Part shown: one piece after another, positions 43,051 to 51,525 of the stretch
Numbering within the stretch: the stretch's first letter is position 1
How the letters are laid out: every line of letters starts with the position of its first letter
The notes under the pieces: model-generated
The model's database searches: none
What the model was told of the DNA's origin: nothing
What the model saw: only the letters and a program-made list of their open reading frames with translations
DNA from: Bin5 sp034422415
GTDB lineage: Bacteria; Chloroflexota; Anaerolineae; Caldilineales; Caldilineaceae
Assembly: GCA_965202955.1 (NCBI GenBank)
Contig: OZ241871.1
Location: 2,728,001 to 2,792,000, forward strand
Reading direction: 5' to 3'
Length of the DNA: 64,000 bases
Translations under genes and position numbers: made by a program

Positions 43051-43401
43051 CTACCAATCGCCGTCGCGGATCTCGCGGGCAACGCTCTCGATGGCGCGGT
43101 CGGGCGCATCTCGCAGCTGCCGCAGCAGGTCGGCGAACAGTTGCGGCCGCCGCCGGATGATCTGTTGCAGGTCGCTGGAAACTTTGCCGGCCATGGCCAG
43201 CAGCAGGTCAGGGTTCTCGCCCAGTTCGCGGGCCAGGCGGTTGATGGTGGCCTCCGAGGGCGGAGGGACCTGATCGCGCTCGATCTTGCTCAAATATGAC
43301 GGTTCGACGTCGATGCGCTGGGCAAGCTGGCGCACCGAGAAGGAGCGGTCCTGTCTGAGTTTCTTTTCGCGTGTGGTCCGTATGTAACTGCCGAATGTCA
43401 T
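43051..43401 (-). CDS. XRE family transcriptional regulator
   Basis: This 116-residue protein has an N-terminal Cro/CI-type helix-turn-helix (FSVRQLAQRIDVEPSYLSKI, then ERDQVPPPSEATINRLAREL) and a helical C-terminus (QQIIRRRPQLFADLLRQL). The ATG at 43399-43401 directly abuts an 18-bp palindrome that overlaps the -10 box, so the protein likely represses its own transcription. The promoter gives a leader of only a few bases. The following gene encodes an orphan 325-residue protein that should be co-regulated. Confidence 0.92.
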   Translation of the reverse strand: MTFGSYIRTTREKKLRQDRSFSVRQLAQRIDVEPSYLSKIERDQVPPPSEATINRLARELGENPDLLLAMAGKVSSDLQQIIRRRPQLFADLLRQLRDAPDRAIESVAREIRDGDW

Positions 43402-43419
43402 GTGTACTACATAGTACAC
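43402..43419. promoter_or_regulatory. Operator palindrome of the XRE regulator
   Basis: GTGTACTA (43402-43409) and TAGTACAC (43412-43419) form a perfect inverted repeat around CA. It covers the -10 box (43411-43416, minus) and touches the XRE start codon, as expected for an autorepressor site. Confidence 0.75.
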
Positions 43420-43439
43420 GATCTGGAATGCTTTGTCAA
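43411..43439 (-). promoter_or_regulatory. Promoter of the XRE gene
   Basis: On the minus strand a perfect TTGACA (43434-43439) is followed after exactly 17 bases by TACTAT (43411-43416). The ATG starts nine bases after the -10, so the transcript has almost no leader. Confidence 0.75.
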
Positions 43440-43588
43440 GGGGTTATTTGGAATTCGTGGTAGGCTTTGTCGCCGCTACTGGTCAAGGGGGGATGATAGT
43501 TGAGTTCGGCCGTATCTGTAAAGGCCGGAGATTGAGTCAGTCTCTATTTTAGAATGGTCGCGGTTCACAAGAGGCCAGGAGTAGGCGA

Positions 43589-44827
43589 TCACTCCTCTTC
43601 CTCCGCACGGGCCTCGTGCATCGCGCCCAGCCGCAGCAGCTGCGGTGACAGCGCGGCCGTGCCCGCCACCACCAGGATGGTGCCGATGCCGCCGCTCACC
43701 ACCGAAATCACCGGCCCGAACCACTGGGCCACCAGCCCTGACTCGAAGCCGCCCAGTTCGTTCGACGCGCCGATAAAGATGCCGCTCACCGCCGAGACGC
43801 GACCCCGCATTCGGTCCGGCGTCAGCAGCTGCGTCAGCGTCTGCCGCACCACCATGCTGATGTTGTCGAACGCGCCGGTCAGGAAGAGCATCACCCACGA
43901 GAGCGCGAAATTTTGCGAAAAACCGAAAACGATCGTCGCCGCGCCGAATCCTGCCACCGCCAGCAGCAGCGTCCTTCCGGCCCGCTTCATCGGCGGCAGA
44001 TAGACCATCGCCACCGCCATGCAGAAGGCGCCGACCGCGGGTGCGGCCAGCAGGTAGCCGAATCCCCTCGCTCCGACCTGCAATATGTCCGTGGCGAATA
44101 TGGGCATCAGGTAGACCGCCCCGCCGAGCAGCACGGCGAAGAGGTCCAGCGCCATGATCGTGAAGAGGATTCTCTTGTCCCAGACGAAACGGATCCCTCT
44201 CAGCAGGGACTGCCTGTTTGCCGGCTCCGGCTGCTCATCCAGCGGCCGGAACCGGACACGGCTCAGGATTAAGACGAACCAGAGCGACGAGGCCGCAGCG
44301 ATGATATACGCGCTCGGAACGCTGATTGCAATCACGAAACCGCCCAAGGCCGGCCCGACGACCGACGCGATATGCATCAGACTTGTGTTCCAGGTGATTG
44401 CATTGGGGAAGACCTCCGCCGGCACCAGTTGGGGCAGCAGCGCCGTCCGCGCCGGGCGGCCCATTGTCATTGCGCAGGCGTCCAGGAAAAGAAGTGCGTA
44501 CATCCATGCCAGCGGCCCTTCGGTCACCGAGAAGAAGGCCAGCGCCAGAGACGTCGCGGTCATGCCCAGCAGGCTGATCATCGACAGCCGCCTGCGTTCA
44601 TAGCGGTCGGCCATCATTCCCGCCGGCAGCGCCAGCACCATCAGCGGCAGCGCCTGCGCCAGCCCCACCAGCCCCAGCGAGAGTGCCTCACCCGTGCGCT
44701 GGTAAATCTCCCAGGCGATAGCGACACTCTGGATGTAGGTCCCCATGCGCGCCACCAGCCAGCCGACGACGTACAGCCGGTAGTCGAATATGCGGAATGC
44801 GGCATAGGGGTCGTTCGGGCGGGACAA
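43589..44827 (-). CDS. MFS transporter (EntS/macrolide-efflux type)
   Basis: The 412-residue protein has about 12 transmembrane helices in two halves. Motifs include FRIFDYRLYVVGWLVARMG, GLVGLAQALPLMVLALPAGM, ADRYERRRLSMISLLGM (motif A) and FPNAITWNTSLMHIASVVGP, typical of the MFS_3 group that includes EntS and macrolide exporters. It probably exports a small molecule; the substrate is unknown. Its neighbours, an XRE system and a DUF6883/DUF4926 pair, give no hint. Confidence 0.9.
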   Translation of the reverse strand: MSRPNDPYAAFRIFDYRLYVVGWLVARMGTYIQSVAIAWEIYQRTGEALSLGLVGLAQALPLMVLALPAGMMADRYERRRLSMISLLGMTATSLALAFFSVTEGPLAWMYALLFLDACAMTMGRPARTALLPQLVPAEVFPNAITWNTSLMHIASVVGPALGGFVIAISVPSAYIIAAASSLWFVLILSRVRFRPLDEQPEPANRQSLLRGIRFVWDKRILFTIMALDLFAVLLGGAVYLMPIFATDILQVGARGFGYLLAAPAVGAFCMAVAMVYLPPMKRAGRTLLLAVAGFGAATIVFGFSQNFALSWVMLFLTGAFDNISMVVRQTLTQLLTPDRMRGRVSAVSGIFIGASNELGGFESGLVAQWFGPVISVVSGGIGTILVVAGTAALSPQLLRLGAMHEARAEEEE

Positions 44828-45006
44828 GAGCGGCGCTCCGGTGGACGGGTGGGCAGGTCTCCATTGAACGTCAAAACCACTGGCTTCTCCAACCGGAGTG
44901 TGGCTGCTCAGATTGAAGATACGTTCGCTCGGTGATATTATGTAGCCAAATTCAAGTCCAAATGGAAATGTCTAAGCGCCATGTTGGCTTAGTCATTGGT
45001 GGCTAG

Positions 45007-45363
45007 ATGAAAGTACCAGGAGCCCAGAAGGCTGTTGTAGACATTCGCAAATTGCGGGAGTATAGTTTGAATTTGGAGCATGAATATGGGAGACACAAAG
45101 CCCGTCTATTCGCAACTATACTCGGCATGACCGCAGATAACGCTCAAAACCTACGTGAATTCCTGTTGGCGGCAGTCAAGACTCACGACGCAAAGCTTGG
45201 AAGGTGCGATATCTATGGACAGCGCTACAGTGTGGACTTTAGCTTGGAATGGCGCGGCAAACGGGCGACTGTGCGAAGCGCTTGGATTATCGAACACGGT
45301 GCGGATGTGCCAAGATTGACTTCTTGCTATCCGCTGGTGAAGGCAGGAGGCGAAAGCGAATGA
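45007..45363 (+). CDS. DUF6883 family protein
   Basis: This 118-residue protein matches the DUF6883 pattern: KVPGAQKAVVDIRKLREYSL, HEYGRHKARLFATILGM, DIYGQRYSVDF and RATVRSAWII...PRLTSCYPL. Related domains occur at the C-termini of polymorphic toxins, with KARLF and RSAWI near the putative active site. It overlaps the next gene (DUF4926) by four bases. Codon use and lower GC differ from the neighbours, suggesting acquisition. A toxin role is inferred from family associations. Confidence 0.75.
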   Translation: MKVPGAQKAVVDIRKLREYSLNLEHEYGRHKARLFATILGMTADNAQNLREFLLAAVKTHDAKLGRCDIYGQRYSVDFSLEWRGKRATVRSAWIIEHGADVPRLTSCYPLVKAGGESE

Positions 45364-45572
45364 ACCTCAAACTGCTTGATGTGGTCGCCTTAACTGAAGA
45401 TTTGCCCGAATTCAATCTCAAACGCGGCCAAGTTGGCACAATTGTGGAGATCCTTGCACACGGAGACGCGTTTGAAGTTGAATTCAGCACTCTTGATGGG
45501 CACACGTATGAGTCGGTTGGCGTCCACGCCGAGCAACTCATGGTACTTCATCATGAACCGATAAAGGCATAG
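45360..45572 (+). CDS. DUF4926 family protein
   Basis: This 70-residue protein matches DUF4926: LLDVVALTEDLPEFNLKRGQ, VGTIVEILAHGDAFEVEFS and LMVLHHEPIKA. The ATG overlaps the stop of the DUF6883 gene (ATGA), so the two are translationally coupled. DUF4926 genes commonly pair with DUF6883 genes in cyanobacteria and Chloroflexi, and the small partner could be an antidote or an SH3-like accessory. Function is not established. Confidence 0.8.
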   Translation: MNLKLLDVVALTEDLPEFNLKRGQVGTIVEILAHGDAFEVEFSTLDGHTYESVGVHAEQLMVLHHEPIKA

Positions 45573-45703
45573 CCAATTGCTGACATAAGACGGACTATCA
45601 GCGAGTAGCCCGGTTTCGAAACTGGCGCAGAGTTGGTCCAACCGGCGCTAGCCTCACCCTCTCCACTCGTGCATTTGCATTTTGGCCGTCTGGTTGCCCT
45701 CGC

Positions 45704-47056
45704 TTAACCGCTGCCGCCGATCATCACCCCGTCCACTCGGATCGTTGGCGAGCCCAGCGCGCCCATCATCGGCACAAAGGTCAGGTCGTTTCCGACCGCC
45801 TTGACATTTTGTAGCAGCTCCTGCATCGGCAGCGCGATCGTCACCTCGTTGACCGGATGGCTCAGCTTTCCCTTCTCGATCCAGTAGCCCTTGGCCGAGA
45901 TCGAATAGTCCCCGCTGATCGGGTTGATGCTGGCCGTGTTCATCACGCTCTCCACGTACAGCCCCTGCTCCACCCCGCCGATCACCTCCTCCGGCGTTTC
46001 GTGGCCGGGTTGGAAGTAGAAATTGCTCGCGTCCAGCGCCGGCATCGATGCATGGGACCGGCGGTTCGCGTTGCCCGTGGAGCTGGCAGTGCCGTCGCGG
46101 GTGGCGGTGTAATGGTCGTGCAGGGCTGTCTGCAAGACCCCTTCATCGATCAGGCGCGTGGCCGCCGAGGGTACGCCCTCGTCGTCGAACGGTCGTGTCG
46201 CGATCCCGCCCGGCAGGCGCCCATTGTCCAGCACTGAGACGATATCCGCGGCGACGGTATGGCCGACCTTGCCCTCAAGAAAGGAACGGTTGCGCTGCAT
46301 CGCGTCAGCACCCAGCGCCCGCGACAGCGCGCCAAGAATGCTGGTCGCAGCCATCGGCGAGTAGACAACCGACGCCCGCTGCGTCGGCACCGGCCTGCCC
46401 CCCAACATCCCCACCGCCTTGCGCGCCGCGTCCTTCCCGACTTCGGTTGGCTTGAAATCAGCCAGCCGCGAGCCAAAGTCGAATCCGAACGCCATCGACC
46501 GGTCATTCTCGTCTGCAGCCATCACCATCACAAAGCCGCCGATGAAGCTCTTGTCGTAACTGCCTGCGATTCCTTTGGAGTTAGCGACTGCCACTGTCCC
46601 GTGCTGGCTCATCAGCGTGCATCGGTTGGTCAGGACCACGCGTTCGTCGTAGCGAAAAGCGGCCTTTTCAACTCGTCTGGCCATCTCTACTTTGTGCCCG
46701 ATCGGCAACTCCACGATCGCCTGGTCGTAGACCTCCAGATCATCCTCCGGCAGCGGCTGCGGCGCCGGCAGAGATCGGTATTCGTCGCCGTCCGCGACAT
46801 CGGCAAGGGTGACGGCGGCCTCGATCGTCTTCTTGATGCTGCTCGCCCCGAAGTCGGACGTATAGGCATAGCCCATCCTTCCGTCCCGGATCACCCGGAC
46901 GCCCAGCCCTTTTGAACCCGCTTGCGAGAGCTTCTCCACCTCTCCGCGATCTACATTGACCGACGTATTCTGGCCGACATTGACAAAGGCTTCAGCCTCG
47001 ACACCCTGTTCGACCGCCCGCGACACGACATCCCGGGCAAATTCTAGATAGTCCAC
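45704..47056 (-). CDS. pmbA: TldD/PmbA family protein, PmbA (TldE)-like subunit
   Basis: The 450-residue protein is the non-catalytic partner of the TldD/TldE metalloprotease, which trims unfolded peptides and matures peptide antibiotics such as microcin B17. Features are SVNVDRGEVEKLSQAGSKGL at the N-terminus, GKDAARKAVGMLGGRPVPTQ and the C-terminal GDYSISAKGYWIEKGKLSHP with VNEVTI. It lacks the HExxxH zinc motif found in the partner. The TldD gene is upstream with an 84-base gap, so the pair likely forms one transcript. Confidence 0.92.
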   Translation of the reverse strand: MDYLEFARDVVSRAVEQGVEAEAFVNVGQNTSVNVDRGEVEKLSQAGSKGLGVRVIRDGRMGYAYTSDFGASSIKKTIEAAVTLADVADGDEYRSLPAPQPLPEDDLEVYDQAIVELPIGHKVEMARRVEKAAFRYDERVVLTNRCTLMSQHGTVAVANSKGIAGSYDKSFIGGFVMVMAADENDRSMAFGFDFGSRLADFKPTEVGKDAARKAVGMLGGRPVPTQRASVVYSPMAATSILGALSRALGADAMQRNRSFLEGKVGHTVAADIVSVLDNGRLPGGIATRPFDDEGVPSAATRLIDEGVLQTALHDHYTATRDGTASSTGNANRRSHASMPALDASNFYFQPGHETPEEVIGGVEQGLYVESVMNTASINPISGDYSISAKGYWIEKGKLSHPVNEVTIALPMQELLQNVKAVGNDLTFVPMMGALGSPTIRVDGVMIGGSG

Positions 47057-47140
47057 ATTTATGCTCCTCGTCCCGCCCTCAAAGACACAGGCTCATTCGT
47101 TGTATCAGTAGGCAAATTACGAACCCACCCGCACTGCCGT

Positions 47141-48529
47141 TCACTCAGTGCCGCCCACCGTCAGCTTCGGAACGCGCACCGTCGGCTGTCCGACGCTCAC
47201 CCGCGCCCACTGCCCCTTGCCGCACATCCCCCGGCCGGGGTCCAGCGCCATGTCTGTGCCGATCATGTCCATTTGGCGCAGCGTCTCGGGACCGTTGCCC
47301 ACCAGCGTCGCGCCCCGCACCGGCGCGGTGAGCTTGCCACCCTCGATCAGCCAGCCTTCGGTGACGGTAAAGACGTAGTCGCCGCGCCCGATCTCCACCT
47401 GGCCCCCGCCAAGCCTCTTGGCATATAGGCCCTTTTTGACAGAGCGGATAATCTCCTCCGGGTCGTGCGGACCGGCGTCGATATAGGTGTTCGTCATGCG
47501 GGGCATCGGCATGTCGCGGAACGACTGGCGGCGCCCATTGCCCGTTGACGCACGGCCCGCGCGTCGCGCTTCGGTCAGGTCCCACATATACTCCTTCAGA
47601 ATACCGTTCTCGATCAGCACCGTGCGGTTGGTCGGTACACCCTCGTCGTCGAAGCGCATCGTGCCCCGCCGGCCGGGGATCGTGCCGTCGTCGTAGGCGG
47701 TAAGGAAATCCGGCCCCACCTTCTCGCCCACCAGCCCGGTGTAGGCCGATGCGCCCTTGGTGATGAAGTCGGCCTCCATGCAGTGGCCGCAGGCCTCGTG
47801 GAAGAGCACGCCGCCCCAACCGTTGGTGATCACGACCGGCATCTCGCCGGCAGGCGCCGGCCTCGCGTCCAACATCAGCAACGCCGTGTCAGCCGCTTCC
47901 GGCATCATCTGCACCGGGTCGTGGTCGTCGAAGAACTCCAGCCCGACCTGCCCGCCGATCCCGGTGAGGCTGGACTGGCGAACGTCCCCCTTCTGCGCGG
48001 CCACCTGCCCCCGAAACTCAAGAAAGGAGCGGTCATCCTCCGCCCAAACGCCCTCAGAGTTGTAGACCCAGACCCGGCGGCGCGTTTCCGTATAGCCGCA
48101 CTGCACGCTGACGATATGCGGGCTGTGCCGCCGCGTGACATCGTCCATCTTCCGCAGAATCCCAGCCTTGTCCTGCGTGGACATCTGCTCGAAGGGGCGC
48201 TCGATTCGGGTCTCGACCCGGCTTTCTCCCTTTGTCAGGTCGGCGCATACCTGCGCATTGTTTGCGTTCTCGGCCGCGGCCGCCGCAACCCCTGCCGCTT
48301 CGATCAGCGACTCCTGCGTGAGATCATCGGTATAGGCGTAGGCCGCGTTATTCCCATAAAAGACGCGCACGCCGCCGCCGATGTCGTTGCCTTGCGTCGC
48401 ATTCTCCAGACGGCCCTCGTCCAAACTCAGGGAAAGGCTCTCCTTGTTCTCCAGATAGACTTCTGCCAGGTCGCCGCCCTGCGCGAGCCCGGCATCCAAA
48501 ACCCGACGGATCGATTCAGTTGGAAGCAT
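47141..48529 (-). CDS. tldD: TldD family zinc metalloprotease subunit
   Basis: This 462-residue protein is the catalytic TldD-type subunit. The zinc motif is FHEACGHCMEADF (HExxxH), followed by DDGTIPGRRGTMRFDDEGVP and TNRTVLIENGILKEYMWD. The N-terminal half carries the substrate-channel strands (LSLDEGRLENATQGNDIGGG). Together with the PmbA-like product it should form the ring-shaped TldD/E peptidase. AGAGGGGA precedes the ATG. The neighbouring aldo-keto reductase gene is only 14 bases upstream on the same strand. Confidence 0.93.
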   Translation of the reverse strand: MLPTESIRRVLDAGLAQGGDLAEVYLENKESLSLSLDEGRLENATQGNDIGGGVRVFYGNNAAYAYTDDLTQESLIEAAGVAAAAAENANNAQVCADLTKGESRVETRIERPFEQMSTQDKAGILRKMDDVTRRHSPHIVSVQCGYTETRRRVWVYNSEGVWAEDDRSFLEFRGQVAAQKGDVRQSSLTGIGGQVGLEFFDDHDPVQMMPEAADTALLMLDARPAPAGEMPVVITNGWGGVLFHEACGHCMEADFITKGASAYTGLVGEKVGPDFLTAYDDGTIPGRRGTMRFDDEGVPTNRTVLIENGILKEYMWDLTEARRAGRASTGNGRRQSFRDMPMPRMTNTYIDAGPHDPEEIIRSVKKGLYAKRLGGGQVEIGRGDYVFTVTEGWLIEGGKLTAPVRGATLVGNGPETLRQMDMIGTDMALDPGRGMCGKGQWARVSVGQPTVRVPKLTVGGTE

Positions 48530-48543
48530 AATATCCCCTCTGA

Positions 48544-49362
48544 CTAGTGGCCCGTGGCCTCGTTCAAGCGCTGCACGTCCTCCTCATCAAGCTGCAGTGC
48601 CTGAGCCTCCAGATTCTCCCGCAAACGGGTGCGATTGCTCGATTTCGGGATCGTCACCACGTTCGGCTTGAGCGTCAGCCAGCGTATTGCCACCTGCGCG
48701 GCGGTAGCGCCGTGTTTGCGCGCCACCTCCTGTACAGTTTCATTCTGCAATACACCGTCCTTTATGGGTGAGTAAGCTGTGAGCACGATGTTGTTTTCCT
48801 GGCAGTAGGCCAACAGCCCGTTCTGCTCCGGCGCACGCGTGTGCAGATTGTAGCGCACCTGGTCGTTAACCACCGGCGTCGCGCACAGCTCTTGCGCCTG
48901 CCGCAGCAACGGCACTTCGAAATTGCTGACGCCTACCCGGCGAATCCGGCCATCGGCCGCGGCCCGGTTGAGGGCCCTGAATGATTCCTCTAGCGGCACA
49001 TCTGGATCGGGCCAGTGGATCAGATAGAGATCGGCGTAGTCGGTCTGCAGGCGCTTCAGGCTGCCGTCCAACGCCCGCAATAGGTCATCGTAGCGCAGGT
49101 TGTCCGGCAGCACCTTCGTCGTGATGAAGATCTCATCACGGTTGAAATCCTGCAGCGCGCGGCCAACGAGGTCCTCGCAGTGGCCGGCACCGTACATCTC
49201 CGCGGTATCGATGTGCGTATACCCCATTTCGATCGCATCCCGGATCAGCGCGGTCATCTCGTCATCGCGCGAGTGATCGGACGTTCGGCCGCCCCCTATG
49301 TCCCACGTGCCCAGCCCAACTGCCGGCAAGCGACCACCGTCATTTAGCGTCAGAGTCTCCAT
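48544..49362 (-). CDS. Aldo/keto reductase
   Basis: The 272-residue NADPH-dependent oxidoreductase has the AKR hallmarks: GYTHIDTAEMYGAGHCEDLVG with catalytic Asp and Tyr, FITTKVLPDN with Lys, LYLIHWPDP with His, and the cofactor-binding C-terminus VTIPKSSNRTRLRENLEAQA. The protein resembles 2,5-diketo-gluconate reductase-type AKR5 members. It precedes tldD on the same strand with a 14-base gap. Its substrate is not evident. Confidence 0.93.
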   Translation of the reverse strand: METLTLNDGGRLPAVGLGTWDIGGGRTSDHSRDDEMTALIRDAIEMGYTHIDTAEMYGAGHCEDLVGRALQDFNRDEIFITTKVLPDNLRYDDLLRALDGSLKRLQTDYADLYLIHWPDPDVPLEESFRALNRAAADGRIRRVGVSNFEVPLLRQAQELCATPVVNDQVRYNLHTRAPEQNGLLAYCQENNIVLTAYSPIKDGVLQNETVQEVARKHGATAAQVAIRWLTLKPNVVTIPKSSNRTRLRENLEAQALQLDEEDVQRLNEATGH

Positions 49363-49505
49363 TTTCAGCGCCCCTCCTTACATGTCGCGTCTTCAGTTCT
49401 CCTGCAAAAGTATACGCCAGAGAGGAGGAATCCAGAATTTTCGAGGTCGAACAGGATTACGCGTCCAGAGACGCATAGATGTCAGCGAGATGTCAGAAAA
49501 ATCTT

Positions 49506-49529
49506 TTTGTTCGGAATTGACAGAACAAA
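49506..49529. promoter_or_regulatory. Inverted repeat at the promoter of the ABC/GbsR operon
   Basis: TTTGTTC (49506-49512) and GAACAAA (49523-49529) form a perfect seven-base inverted repeat around a ten-base spacer that includes the whole -35 hexamer. It is a likely binding site for the MarR/GbsR-type regulator encoded at the end of the operon. Confidence 0.55.
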
Positions 49530-49545
49530 CAGGACAAGATAGATT
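49517..49545 (+). promoter_or_regulatory. Promoter of the ABC exporter operon
   Basis: A perfect TTGACA (49517-49522) is followed after 17 bases by TAGATT (49540-49545). The ATG is about 58 bases downstream, behind AAGGAGAAG. Confidence 0.7.
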
Positions 49546-49603
49546 GTGCTGTATCGTTACATGCCAGAGGGTTTGGCGAGTGTCTATCGTAAGGAGAAGA
49601 AGC

Positions 49604-50470
49604 ATGGCACAACCAGCGATCTCGGTGGAAGACCTGAGCTACAGTTACGGAGAGATCGTCGCCGTGGACGGTATTACATTCGACGTGGCCGAAGGCGAAG
49701 TGATCGGCTTTCTCGGGCCCAACGGCGCGGGCAAGTCGACCGTCGTAAAGATGCTGACCGGGCAGTTGACGCCCGATAATGGCACGGCCAAGGTGTTGGG
49801 CAAGGATATCGTAAGTGAACGCAAACAGGTGCAGGGGGAGATCGGCATCTCCTTCGAAAGCACCAACCTCTACGAGCAGATGAGCGCGGTCGAAAACCTG
49901 GACCTGTTTGCCAGGCTCTACAAGGTCGCTAACTTCGACGCCATGGGCCTGCTGGAGAGGGTCGGCCTGGGCGGGCGGGAGAAGGAGCATGTCTCCAACT
50001 ATTCCAAGGGTATGAAACAACGCCTCATGATGGCGCGCGCCCTCGTCAGCAATCCCAAAATGCTCTTTCTCGACGAACCGACCGACGGTCTCGACCCGGT
50101 CTCGACCGAAACGATCCATGCCCTGATCCGCGCGGCCACCGAACAGGGGACAACCGTCTTCCTGACCACGCACGATATGGTCGAAGCCGACAAGCTGTCG
50201 GACCGGGTGGCCTTCCTAAACCAGGGCAAAATCGTGGCGCTGGACACCCCGGCGCAGCTCAAGCAGCGTTTCGGTATGCGTGCGCTCAAAGTGGAGGTCG
50301 AGCAGGCCGGTGGCGGCACCGAAGTGCGCGAGGTGACGCTGGATGAGGAGCAGACCCCGCAGGCTGTCTTCGATCTGTTCAAGAACGAGCGCATCCTGAC
50401 CGTCCACAGCGAAGAGGCCACGCTCGAGGAGATCTTCTTCGATATTACGGGAAGGGGGTTACAGGGATGA
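49604..50470 (+). CDS. ABC-2 type exporter, ATP-binding protein
   Basis: This 288-residue ATPase has Walker A GPNGAGKSTVVKML, Q-loop region GISFESTNLYEQMS, signature NYSKGMKQRLMMARAL, Walker B MLFLDEPTDGLDPVS and switch His in FLTTHDMVEADKL. The type (DrrA/NodI-like) powers drug, lipid or ion export. The ATG at 49604 follows AAGGAGAAG. It overlaps the first permease gene by four bases. With two permeases and a regulator it forms a four-gene operon. Confidence 0.95.
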   Translation: MAQPAISVEDLSYSYGEIVAVDGITFDVAEGEVIGFLGPNGAGKSTVVKMLTGQLTPDNGTAKVLGKDIVSERKQVQGEIGISFESTNLYEQMSAVENLDLFARLYKVANFDAMGLLERVGLGGREKEHVSNYSKGMKQRLMMARALVSNPKMLFLDEPTDGLDPVSTETIHALIRAATEQGTTVFLTTHDMVEADKLSDRVAFLNQGKIVALDTPAQLKQRFGMRALKVEVEQAGGGTEVREVTLDEEQTPQAVFDLFKNERILTVHSEEATLEEIFFDITGRGLQG

Positions 50471-51525
50471 TCGGCACACTTGTTGTCAAGGACATCAAGC
50501 TCTTCATCCGCAACCGCTTCTTTCTCGTCGTTACCACCATCGGGCTGATTCTCTACCCGGTCATCTTCTATCTGATCCCGGACCAGGTGGACGAGAGCCT
50601 GGGCCTCGCCTTCTACATCGAAGACCGGGCACTGCCGCTCTACCAGAGGCTTGTCGAAGACGAGGGCGACTATGTCATCTTCGACAGCGAGGAAGAGATG
50701 CTGACAGCGCTGGAAGAGACGGGCGACTACTTCGTCGGCCTCTCGATTCCCGCGGAGCTGTCGGCGGCTGCGGCCAGAGGCGAGAAAGTGGAGTTCAAGG
50801 CCTACTACGCACCCGGCGTGCCGGCCGAGGCAAGGCAGATATTCCATGACGTGCTTGTTTTCGTCGCCAACGCCGTCAATCCCGAGACGCTGGCAAACCT
50901 GGGCCGGTTCAACGATACCGAGGTCGTGCTGGGGAATGACCTGTTGGGCGAGTCCCTCTCCCTGCGTGCCCGCTTTCTGCCCCTGTTCCTGATGCTTATC
51001 GTGCTTATCGAGGTGTTCGGACTGTCGGCGATCCTCAACCGGGATATCGAAAACGGCACCGCGCGCGCGCTCATTTCCGGCCCGCTTCGTCTGCATCAAC
51101 TCTTTGCCGGCAAGGCGCTGATGGGCATGATCCTGGCATTTGGCCAGGTACTGGTGCTCAGCATCGTTATGGGGGCCGTGGGCACGGCGCCGCTTCTGCT
51201 CTTAGCGACCCTGCTGCTGGGCAGTTTCCTCATGGTGGGAATCGGTTTCCTCATCGCGGCGCTGGCCAAGGACAACCCTTCGGTGATGGCGTGGTCGATC
51301 CTGTTTATCATTCCATTGATGATTCCAGGCCTTTTGACCGTGCTGCCCGGCCTGGCCACCAGCTGGATGGAGATCATCCCCTCCTACTACTTTGTGGACT
51401 CTCTGCACCGTATTCTCAACTTCGGCGCGGGCTGGGCGGACGTCAGCGGCAACCTGACGCTGCTTTTCGTTGGCGGCGCCGCGACGCTGGCGATCGGGAC
51501 TGCGGCGATAAGGAGAAGAATCTGA
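50467..51525 (+). CDS. ABC-2 type exporter permease (first)
   Basis: The 352-residue protein has one N-terminal transmembrane helix, a large external loop of about 170 residues, and five helices at the C-terminal end, the standard ABC-2 permease layout (FLPLFLMLIVLIEVFGLSAI, GPLRLHQLFAGKALMGMILA). The ATG overlaps the ATPase stop and its own stop overlaps the next start. It should pair with the second permease as a heterodimer. Confidence 0.92.
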   Translation: MIGTLVVKDIKLFIRNRFFLVVTTIGLILYPVIFYLIPDQVDESLGLAFYIEDRALPLYQRLVEDEGDYVIFDSEEEMLTALEETGDYFVGLSIPAELSAAAARGEKVEFKAYYAPGVPAEARQIFHDVLVFVANAVNPETLANLGRFNDTEVVLGNDLLGESLSLRARFLPLFLMLIVLIEVFGLSAILNRDIENGTARALISGPLRLHQLFAGKALMGMILAFGQVLVLSIVMGAVGTAPLLLLATLLLGSFLMVGIGFLIAALAKDNPSVMAWSILFIIPLMIPGLLTVLPGLATSWMEIIPSYYFVDSLHRILNFGAGWADVSGNLTLLFVGGAATLAIGTAAIRRRI

